Source of the DNA: Lachnotalea sp041821265
GTDB lineage: Bacteria; Bacillota; Clostridia; Lachnospirales; Lachnospiraceae
Assembly (NCBI GenBank): GCA_041821265.1
Contig: JBGUEQ010000001.1
Location: 124,001 to 188,000, forward strand
DNA: 64,000 bases
Direction of reading: 5' to 3'
A program made the position numbers and the translations under genes. Within the stretch, counting starts at the first letter, position 1. The number at the start of each line of letters is the position of its first letter. Positions 46,516 through 53,055 of this stretch are shown here, piece by piece. The notes below the pieces were generated by a model. It saw nothing but the letters and a program-made list of their open reading frames with translations. It had not been told where the DNA came from and searched no databases.

Positions 46516-47559
46516 ATGAATAACAATTTCCTTGTTCCAACGGGCAATATTATTAAAGAGTACTTGGAGGAATATGGTATTACACAAAAAGATTTAGCAG
46601 AGAGAATAAATAGTAGCGAAAAACACATTTCAAATGTGTTAAAAGGAAAGAATAGATTAACAGAGGAGCTTGCACTTAAATTGGAGAAGGTTATTGTTGG
46701 TGTTCCTGCTTCATACTGGCTTAATTATGAAGCAAAATATAGAGAACAAGTAGCAAGAGAAGAAGAGATAGCGACTGTTAATGAATGGAATCTACAAGAA
46801 ATAGCAAAGAGATTTCATTTTAGGGAGGTATTTAAAGGTCTTGATATATCTTTGACAGAACAAGCAATAGAAATGTTAAAGCTCCTAAAAATAAGTGATT
46901 TTAAAAATTTTGATAATGTATATAGTAAAGTTGCAGTAGATTTTATGGAAGATGGTGGGGAAAAAGAGGCATTAGCTATTTGGTTGAATATGTGTGAATT
47001 AGAGATAGAGATACAGAATGATGAAATAGATGATGTACACTATAAAGAAGCTAGTGTTAAAGAAAATTTAAAAAAATTTAAATTACTATCAAATAATAGT
47101 AAAACAGAATCGTCAATAAATAGCTGTAGAAAATTATGCAATAAATTGGGGATATATTTAGTTTTCTGTGAAGCTGTAACAAATAGTAAGGTTAGAGGTG
47201 CCTTAACTACCTATAAAAATCATCCAGCAATATATATTAGTGGGCGTTTTAAGTCACATTCTAATACATGGTTTGCATTGATTCATGAGATTGCGCATTT
47301 ATTACTTCATTATGATAAGAATTATGTAATTGTGACATATGAAGATGATGAAAATGATAAAGAGATGGAAGCGAATGAATTTGCTCGTGATTTCTTTATT
47401 GATCCAATGGAATATAAAAAATTTTGTGATAGAAATGAAATAGCGGCAGAAACGATAAAAAAACTTGCTAAAGACCAAGGTACAATTCCAGAAATTGTCG
47501 TTGCAAGATTACAACATGATAAGAAAATTGGTTTCGAACAATTTAGATATTTACACTGA
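46516..47559 (+). CDS. HigA-like antitoxin fused to an ImmA/IrrE-type metallopeptidase
   Basis: 347 residues. Residues 5-75 are an XRE helix-turn-helix of the HigA type (PTGNIIKEYLEEYGITQKDLAERINSSEKHISNVLKGKN). The C-terminal half has WFALIHEIAHLLLHYD, an HExxH zinc-peptidase motif, and EANEFARDFF, the third ligand region of ImmA/IrrE. The ATG at 46516 follows AAAGGATGTG. Together with the toxin this could sense DNA damage or phage and cleave a repressor, or itself, to free the toxin. That is inference from the family. Confidence 0.85.
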   Translation: MNNNFLVPTGNIIKEYLEEYGITQKDLAERINSSEKHISNVLKGKNRLTEELALKLEKVIVGVPASYWLNYEAKYREQVAREEEIATVNEWNLQEIAKRFHFREVFKGLDISLTEQAIEMLKLLKISDFKNFDNVYSKVAVDFMEDGGEKEALAIWLNMCELEIEIQNDEIDDVHYKEASVKENLKKFKLLSNNSKTESSINSCRKLCNKLGIYLVFCEAVTNSKVRGALTTYKNHPAIYISGRFKSHSNTWFALIHEIAHLLLHYDKNYVIVTYEDDENDKEMEANEFARDFFIDPMEYKKFCDRNEIAAETIKKLAKDQGTIPEIVVARLQHDKKIGFEQFRYLH

Positions 47560-47588
47560 TTTTAGCTTGTAAAAAGATAAATATACGA

Positions 47589-47633
47589 AAGGTATATATC
47601 ATAATAAGACGATATATATCTTTTCCAAACGTT
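47589..47633 (+). terminator. Hairpin after the antitoxin gene
   Basis: GGTATATATC and GATATATATC pair with a 10-base loop, extended by GAAA/TTTTC, then T-rich DNA. Confidence 0.5.
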
Positions 47634-47738
47634 TGTGTGCCGCTTAAGCATTGTGATATGCTATAGATTATACATGGAAGAAAAAACATGGTGAAGAATT
47701 CGTATTTTTGTTTTGCGTAATAATTGTTTTTTGAAATA

Positions 47739-47941
47739 TGGCTGTACTTTTTACAGCCACTGGCTTCAACTAGTGCAGCCAATCACCTATTTTGGCTTTA
47801 GAAAGTATAGGCAAAAACATAAATTCTTGAATATTTTATTTTATCAGTAAAAATACTGGCTACAAAAAGTACTGCCATTTTATTGACTTGGCTATAGAAA
47901 GTACAGCCATCTCATAACATTGGCTACAGAAAGTGTAGCCA
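47739..47941. repeat. Six phased 21-bp palindromic repeats (iteron-like)
   Basis: Copies start at 47739, 47761, 47793, 47857, 47889 and 47921, each close to TGGCTAYAGAAAGTACAGCCA; the first, TGGCTGTA-CTTTT-TACAGCCA, is a perfect palindrome. From the third on, starts are 64, 32 and 32 apart, i.e. multiples of 32 bp or three helical turns. They resemble initiator or repressor binding sites at an origin. As RNA they would make a row of small hairpins, so a repeat-RNA antitoxin is an alternative. Confidence 0.75.
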
Positions 47942-47959
47942 TATGAAATATAAGGGGTT

Positions 47960-48024
47960 TCAGGGGATTTTAGCCCCTGACAAGATGCAATAGGACGGCG
48001 ACGTCGCTGTTGCGTATCTTGCCG
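47960..48024 (+). other. Candidate oriT or origin hairpin cluster of element 2
   Basis: TCAGGGG/CCCCTGA (47960-47980) is followed by CAAGATGCAA pairing with TTGCGTATCTTG (47981-48021), with the 10-bp palindrome GCGACGTCGC at the tip. GTATCTTGCC differs by one base from the MOBP nick consensus YATCCTGY. The cluster is far more G+C-rich than its surroundings. No gene lies between 47560 and 48376. Confidence 0.45.
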
Positions 48025-48128
48025 TGGACTGTCTAGATAAAAAATGTTCACGACATAAAAGAATTATTCTATCAACGAAGCACAAATAAGAAAGAAATTG
48101 ATTTGTAAATTTCATATTTAAATTATTT

Positions 48129-48189
48129 TAAAAGCATGGTTTCTGACACTTTTTGATCAAGTGTAAAACAGAAGAACCGTGCTTTTTTT
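48129..48189 (+). terminator. Terminator between the origin-like region and xis
   Basis: AAAAGCATGGTTTCTGACAC pairs imperfectly with AGTGT...CAGAAGAACCGTGCTTTT and ends in seven T residues. Confidence 0.7.
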
Positions 48190-48376
48190 AGATTAAAAGA
48201 GGTGGAATCGATTTGCCATGATTATAGTGTGAACAAAAATTAGACTTAATAAAAGCACCAAAATCTGGTTTGATAAAACTAAAATACACCAGCCTGGTTT
48301 CTATCGGAAAAATGGAAAAGCAGTTAATATTTAAGATATAAACCGGTTCAATAAGAAATCAGTGAGGTGATACTTT

Positions 48377-48610
48377 ATAGAAGAGATAGCAATAAATACA
48401 AATGAAATAAAAACAGAAATTCCTATATGGAGAAAGTATATTCTTTCGGTGCAGGAGGCATCCGAATATTTTCATATCGGATATAAGAAGCTTAGAAAAA
48501 TAATTGATGAACATCCAGACGCTGACTTTATTTTGTGGAATGGTACCAGACCACAGATAAAAAGAAAGATGTTTGAGCAGTATGCGGATGAGAATCTGAC
48601 AGCAATTTAA
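48377..48610 (+). CDS. xis: Excisionase (Tn916 Xis-like) with an ATA start
   Basis: 77 codons: EIPIWRKYILSVQEASEYFHIGYKKLRKIIDEHPDADFILWNGTRPQIKRKMFEQYADE, clearly homologous to the protein at 39777. The frame opens after a TGA at 48368-48370 and has no ATG, GTG or TTG before the HTH. GAGGTG ends seven bases before ATA at 48377, so ATA is either a true rare start or a mutated ATG. The integrase gene follows after 133 bases that hold a long AGAGCCA/TGGCTCT hairpin (48674-48720). Confidence 0.75.
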   Translation: MEEIAINTNEIKTEIPIWRKYILSVQEASEYFHIGYKKLRKIIDEHPDADFILWNGTRPQIKRKMFEQYADENLTAI

Positions 48611-48673
48611 CTCAAATAAGCATCGGAGTAGATTGCGAATATCCAATTTGAACAATAAGAATCAGATAGATAT

Positions 48674-48720
48674 AGAGCCATGTTTATGGTATATTTAATA
48701 TATCATAGCTTGGCTCTCTT
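48674..48720 (+). terminator. Hairpin in the xis-int interval
   Basis: AGAGCCA and TGGCTCT enclose ATGGTATAT/ATATATCAT, giving a long stem just before the integrase ribosome site. Without a good T-run, it may limit or time integrase expression. Confidence 0.5.
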
Positions 48721-48743
48721 CAATAGAGAAAGGAGTTTTTGAT

Positions 48744-49979
48744 ATGCCAGATGAAGTAAGACGTGACAGTAAAGGTCGCAAATTATGGAATGGTGAGAGC
48801 CAGAGAAAAGATGGACAATATGAATATAAATATATGGATGCTTTTGGAAATAGAAAGACTGTATACAGTTGGAAACTAACAGTATCCGACCCATTACCAA
48901 AGGGAAAGCGTGATTGTATTTCGCTAAGAGATCAGGAGAAGCAGATTCGCAGGGACTGTGCTGATAAAGTAGCAGTGGATGGCGGGAATATGACAGTTCT
49001 TGAACTGGTAAAAAGATATGTGGCTCAAAAGCAAGGAGTTCGCCATAATACCAAAGCAAATTACAAATTTGTAATCAATATTATGGACAAAGAAGTATTT
49101 GGAACAAAGCGGATTGATAAAATCAGACTATCCGATGCCAAGGCATGGGTGATAAAGCTACAAAAGGATGGACGAGGTTATTCTACGATTCATGCGATTA
49201 GAGGAATTATCAGACCAGCATTTCAGATGGCAGTGGATGATGATTTAATTCGAAAGAATCCTTTTGATTTTCAATTGCATACAGTAGTTGTGAACGACAG
49301 TGTGACACGAGAAGCGATTACAAAGCAGCAGGAAAGAGCATTTCTGGATTTTGTAAAAAATGATAAGCACTTTTCAAGGTATTATGATGGCATTTTTATT
49401 TTGTTTAAGACAGGACTAAGAATTTCAGAATTCTGTGGATTGACCATTGGAGATATTGATTTTGAACAGAAAAGAATTTCGGTTACCCATCAGCTTCAGC
49501 GCAAGAGAAATATGGAATATATCATGGAAGAACCTAAGACTTCATCAGGTATTCGTTATATTCCAATGTCATCAGAAGTAAGCGAGTGCTTTAGATGTAT
49601 CATTTCAAAGCGAAAGAAGCCAAAAGTGGAACCGATGATCGATGGCAAATGTGGTTTCCTATTCTTGGATAAGAACCATATGCCGATGGTGGCACTCCAC
49701 TGGGAAAAGTACTTTAAACATATCTTGGAAAAGTATAATAGCCTTTATAAAGTCCAGTTGCCAAAGATAACACCTCATGTACGCAGACATACCTTTTGCA
49801 GTAACATGGCAAAGGCTGGAATGAATCCGAAAACCCTGCAATATATTATGGGGCATAGTGAGATCGGAATTACCTTGAATACTTATACTCATATGGGATT
49901 TGAGGATGCTTCTGCGGAGATGTTAGCAATGGAATGTCAGTCTGCCAAAGGTAATTTGCCCTGTCGTAAAAGTTTTTAA
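48744..49979 (+). CDS. int: Tyrosine recombinase (Tn916 Int-like), intact
   Basis: 411 residues. The N-terminal arm-binding domain (SKGRKLWNGESQRKDGQYEYKYMDAFGNRKTVYSWKL) is like that of Tn916 Int; then a core-binding SAM-like domain and a catalytic domain with TGLRISEFCGL (arginine), HVRRHTFCSNMAKAGMNPKTLQYIMGHSEIGITLNTYTH (H-x-x-R, H, Y). GAAAGGAG precedes the ATG. It sits 150 bases from the right att and should catalyse insertion and, with Xis, excision of element 2; it may also act on element 1, whose own copy is dead. Confidence 0.95.
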   Translation: MPDEVRRDSKGRKLWNGESQRKDGQYEYKYMDAFGNRKTVYSWKLTVSDPLPKGKRDCISLRDQEKQIRRDCADKVAVDGGNMTVLELVKRYVAQKQGVRHNTKANYKFVINIMDKEVFGTKRIDKIRLSDAKAWVIKLQKDGRGYSTIHAIRGIIRPAFQMAVDDDLIRKNPFDFQLHTVVVNDSVTREAITKQQERAFLDFVKNDKHFSRYYDGIFILFKTGLRISEFCGLTIGDIDFEQKRISVTHQLQRKRNMEYIMEEPKTSSGIRYIPMSSEVSECFRCIISKRKKPKVEPMIDGKCGFLFLDKNHMPMVALHWEKYFKHILEKYNSLYKVQLPKITPHVRRHTFCSNMAKAGMNPKTLQYIMGHSEIGITLNTYTHMGFEDASAEMLAMECQSAKGNLPCRKSF

Positions 49980-50003
49980 TTTATGACAGGTTTTACGACA
50001 CTT
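49980..50003 (+). promoter_or_regulatory. Integrase arm-site repeats, right end of element 2
   Basis: TTTATGACAGG and TTTTACGACAC in direct orientation, plus an inverted TGTCGTAAAA in the last int codons (49963-49972). Confidence 0.5.
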
Positions 50004-50129
50004 GATGGATGAGATAAGCGAAAATAAGCAAATTTATACCAAAAAACGGTAAGAATAGCACTGCCGTGAAAATGGCGCAAAATCAAGCAAAAGTCAATGA
50101 AATCAAGCACTTGCAAGGAGAATTAAGTA

Positions 50130-50600
50130 ATGATAAAAATAATGTTCGTCTGCCACGGCAACATATGTCGCTCGCCTATGGCAGAATTTGTTTTAAAAGA
50201 TATGATCACAAAAAAAGGCCTAGAAAATCAGTTTTATATCGCTTCCGCCGCTACAAGCAGAGAAGAAATTGGAAATCCGGTTCATCCAGGGACGAGGAAA
50301 GTGCTAAATAAATATGGCATTGGAGTAGAGGGAAAGTATGCAATTCAGTTAAGTAAGAAGGATGTGAACAATTATGATTACATCATTGGAATGGAACAAA
50401 TAAATATTTCTAATATTAACAAGATAATTGGAGAAAATACAAATTGTAAAGTGGATAGATTGTTGGATTTTACTGAACATCCAAGAGATATTGCAGATCC
50501 ATGGTATACAGGTGATTTTGAAAAAACTTATGAAGATATCTATGAAGGTTGTGAAGCCTTTTTAATAGAATGCATTTCATTTGATAAAGATAAGGAGTAG
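50130..50600 (+). CDS. Low-molecular-weight protein-tyrosine phosphatase
   Basis: 156 residues. The N-terminal MIKIMFVCHGNICRSPMAEF carries the C-x5-R phosphate loop (C8, R14), and ADPWYTGDFEKTYEDI the catalytic aspartate. It removes phosphate from tyrosine residues or acts on arsenate-like substrates. The att core covers codons 6-11; the first codons, ribosome site (GCAAGGAG) and leader come from element 2, so the gene is reconstituted rather than destroyed by insertion. Transcription probably now starts inside the element. A CoA-binding gene follows after three bases. Confidence 0.93.
   Translation: MIKIMFVCHGNICRSPMAEFVLKDMITKKGLENQFYIASAATSREEIGNPVHPGTRKVLNKYGIGVEGKYAIQLSKKDVNNYDYIIGMEQINISNINKIIGENTNCKVDRLLDFTEHPRDIADPWYTGDFEKTYEDIYEGCEAFLIECISFDKDKE
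50145..50160 (+). mobile_element. Attachment-site core, right copy
   Basis: TTCGTCTGCCACGGCA, followed by the intact remainder of the phosphatase gene. Confidence 0.85.
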
Positions 50601-50603
50601 TAG

Positions 50604-50966
50604 ATGAATATTGAAGAAGTAATGAAACAAGAAGTTTTTGTAGTTGTAGGTGATACCATCAATGAAGAAAAATATGCGTGTAAAATCAAAAATCAGTTAA
50701 TACAAAATGGCTATCAGGCATATGGGGTTGGAAAAGAGAAATTATCAATCAATGATGTTGAGGAGCAAATTGATATTATTGATTTATGCATTAACCCTGT
50801 TAGAGGTTTGCAGCTAATGAAAGAATGCAATAAAACATTTAAATCAGTTGTGATTCAGCCAGGGGCAGAAAGTCCAGAATTAGTAGCGTATTTACAAGCG
50901 AATAACATACCTTATATAGAAGGTTGTTTATTGGTGGGACTAAGTTTGTATAGCAAAAATAAATAA
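50604..50966 (+). CDS. CoA-binding domain protein (YccU-like)
   Basis: 120 residues of Rossmann-like CoA_binding_2 fold: VFVVVGDTINEEKYACKIKNQLIQNGYQAYGVG, DIIDLCINPVRGLQLMKEC, VVIQPGAESPELVAYLQANNIPYIEGCLLVGL. It probably binds a nucleotide or CoA; cellular role unknown. It is three bases downstream of the phosphatase gene and so co-transcribed with it. Confidence 0.85.
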   Translation: MNIEEVMKQEVFVVVGDTINEEKYACKIKNQLIQNGYQAYGVGKEKLSINDVEEQIDIIDLCINPVRGLQLMKECNKTFKSVVIQPGAESPELVAYLQANNIPYIEGCLLVGLSLYSKNK

Positions 50967-51015
50967 CTAATAAGATAGGTTATTGAAAGTAACATAGAAT
51001 GAGAATGAGATTTGC

Positions 51016-51082
51016 AAATACTGCATTTATTTAAAGGTGATAGCCTCATAGAAGACCTTTCAATGGATGCAGTATTTTATTT
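51016..51082 (+). terminator. Terminator after the CoA-binding gene
   Basis: AAATACTGCAT and ATGCAGTATTT pair perfectly, with AAAGGT/ACCTTT inside and a T-rich tail. Confidence 0.7.
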
Positions 51083-51083
51083 A

Positions 51084-51110
51084 GCTACTGTGAACGGAGT
51101 GAACCGTAAC
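51084..51110. repeat. Fragment of the 132-bp MITE-like repeat
   Basis: GCTACTGTGAACGGAGTGAA then CCGTAAC matches one end of the repeats at 56803 and 62974 with two changes. Confidence 0.6.
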
Positions 51111-51163
51111 AATTAGAGTGTAATATAAAAAATAGCTTTCGTAATAACGAGGGGAAACATTAC

Positions 51164-51192
51164 TTGCCCTCTATCAAAAACCTTGCTATAAT
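51164..51192 (+). promoter_or_regulatory. Promoter of the ABC-F gene
   Basis: TTGCCC (51164-51169), 17-base spacer, TATAAT (51187-51192), 35 bases before the start codon. Confidence 0.6.
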
Positions 51193-51226
51193 CGGAAGTA
51201 GACAAAATAAGTTTGGAGAGGTACAC

Positions 51227-53023
51227 ATGAATTTATTATCAATTGAAAATATGACAAAGTCATACACAGATAAAATACTTTTTGATAATGCCAGTTTTAA
51301 TATTAGCGAAGGTGAAAAAATTGGAATTATTGGTGTGAATGGAACTGGAAAATCTACACTACTTAAAATTGTAGCAGGATTTGAAAAGCCAGAACAAGGA
51401 ACAGTAGCAAAAGGAAATAATTTATACATTCGATATTTATCACAAAATCCTGTTTTTCATAAAGATATGACTGTATTGGCAGCAGTGTTAGAGGGAAACA
51501 TAAATAAAGAGAATGAATGGTCTATTGAAAGTGATGCAAAGACTATTTTAAATAAGTTAGGGATAACCAATCATGATGAGATGATTATGCATATGTCTGG
51601 GGGGCAGAGGAAGAGAATTGCGCTTGCAAGTACCTTAATAGCTTCAGCAGATATATTGATTTTAGATGAACCAACGAATCATTTAGATAATGAAATGGCA
51701 CAATGGTTAGAGGATTACTTGAAAAAAATGAAAGGTGCGCTTTTGATGGTAACACATGATCGGTATTTCCTGGATCGTGTATCAAACCGCATCGTAGAAA
51801 TTGATAAAGGTAGCATTTACAGTTATATGGGAGGATATTCTGAATTCTTGAGGTTGAAAGCAACCAGAGAAGATATGGAAAATGCTTCAGAACGTAAGAG
51901 ACAGTCGATTCTAAGAACGGAATTAGCATGGATTAGTAGAGGTGCAAGAGCAAGATCTACGAAACAAAAGGCAAGAATTGAACGTTATGAAGATATGAAG
52001 GAAATGCAAGCGCCAACACAAGAAGAAAGTGTTGAATTAAGTTCACTCTCTTCTAGACTTGGTAGAAAAACAATAGAAGTGAATCAGTTAGGCAAGAGCT
52101 TTGGTGATAAGCTTCTAATAAAAGATTTTTCTTATATTTTTTTAAAGGGCGATCGAGTGGGCATCATAGGCCATAATGGATGTGGGAAAAGTACACTTCT
52201 TAAAATTATAAATGGAGTAGTGGAAGCGGATCAAGGTGATGTTGAAATTGGTGCCACCGTTAAAATTGGATATTTTTCACAAGAAAATGAATACATGGAT
52301 GAAAGCCTTAAAGTAATTGATTATATTAGACAAGGTGCAGAGTATATTGAAACGGTAGATGGAAAGATTACTGCATCTCAGATGCTTGAGCGTTTTTTAT
52401 TTGATGGAACATTGCAATGGAGTCTCATTAGTAGATTATCAGGTGGGGAAAAGAGAAGATTATATTTACTTCGCATATTGATGGAAGCTCCTAATGTACT
52501 TATTTTAGATGAGCCTACAAATGATTTAGATATTCAGACAATGACGGTTCTAGAAGACTACTTAGATGGTTTTGACGGCATTGTAATTACCGTATCTCAT
52601 GATAGGTATTTTCTGGATCGATCGGTACGGCGTATATTTGCATTTGAAAATGATGGAAAGATAAGACAGTTTGAAGGTGCATATAGCGATTATATAGAAA
52701 GTGAACGACAGATATTAAACGAAAATGATAATAAAGTTGTCACTGAGAAAGTCAAAACAGAAAAGGTTAAAATTCAAAAACTTAAATTTTCTTACCAAGA
52801 ACAAAAAGATTTTGAAAAAATAGATGCTGACATTGCTAAATTGGAGGCTAATATAGAACAGGTTGAAAAGAATATTGAATTATCAGCAACAGATTTTCCT
52901 AAATTAAGTAAACTAATGGAACAAAAGACCCAATTAGAAGCTGATTTAGAAGAGAAAATGGACCGATGGATGTATTTATCAGAATTAGCGGAAAAGATTG
53001 AGCAACAAAAAGTCACTGAATAG
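51227..53023 (+). CDS. ABC-F family ATPase (Uup-like)
   Basis: 598 residues, two ATP-binding cassettes in one soluble chain. Cassette 1: GVNGTGKST, MSGGQRKRI, LILDEPTNHLD. Cassette 2: GHNGCGKST, LSGGEKRRL, LILDEPTNDLD. Between them a charged linker helix (SERKRQSILRTELAWISRGARAR), and at the end a coiled coil (about residues 510-595), as in Uup. These proteins act on ribosomes or branched nucleic acids, not in transport. The ATG at 51227 follows GGAGAGG; the open frame back to 51164 contains the promoter. Confidence 0.93.
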   Translation: MNLLSIENMTKSYTDKILFDNASFNISEGEKIGIIGVNGTGKSTLLKIVAGFEKPEQGTVAKGNNLYIRYLSQNPVFHKDMTVLAAVLEGNINKENEWSIESDAKTILNKLGITNHDEMIMHMSGGQRKRIALASTLIASADILILDEPTNHLDNEMAQWLEDYLKKMKGALLMVTHDRYFLDRVSNRIVEIDKGSIYSYMGGYSEFLRLKATREDMENASERKRQSILRTELAWISRGARARSTKQKARIERYEDMKEMQAPTQEESVELSSLSSRLGRKTIEVNQLGKSFGDKLLIKDFSYIFLKGDRVGIIGHNGCGKSTLLKIINGVVEADQGDVEIGATVKIGYFSQENEYMDESLKVIDYIRQGAEYIETVDGKITASQMLERFLFDGTLQWSLISRLSGGEKRRLYLLRILMEAPNVLILDEPTNDLDIQTMTVLEDYLDGFDGIVITVSHDRYFLDRSVRRIFAFENDGKIRQFEGAYSDYIESERQILNENDNKVVTEKVKTEKVKIQKLKFSYQEQKDFEKIDADIAKLEANIEQVEKNIELSATDFPKLSKLMEQKTQLEADLEEKMDRWMYLSELAEKIEQQKVTE

Positions 53024-53055
53024 TTACGTGTATATTCAATATAAGGAGTAGTGAA

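Larger units (their letters stand above)
41521..50160 (+). mobile_element. Integrative element 2 with defence cargo
   Basis: About 8.6 kb between identical 16-base cores. Cargo: truncated XRE protein, AbiH, sce7725-like, sce7726-like and a HigB/HigA-like pair; then phased palindromic repeats, an oriT-like region, xis and an intact integrase. TTTACGACA direct repeats lie near both ends (41585-41605 and 49980-50003), as expected of integrase arm sites. No replication gene or relaxase. The cargo is about 70% A+T. Confidence 0.8.

Noticed and set aside
47739..47941. CRISPR array
   Set aside because: Repeats are short (21 bp), palindromic and imperfect, with unequal spacers of 1-43 bases and no cas genes; iteron or operator array fits better.
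48359..48655. 98-residue minus-strand protein
   Set aside because: Antisense to the excisionase gene, which is supported by homology to the element 1 copy.
50066..50311. 81-residue frame across the right att
   Set aside because: Different frame of the phosphatase N-terminus; arginine-rich artefact.
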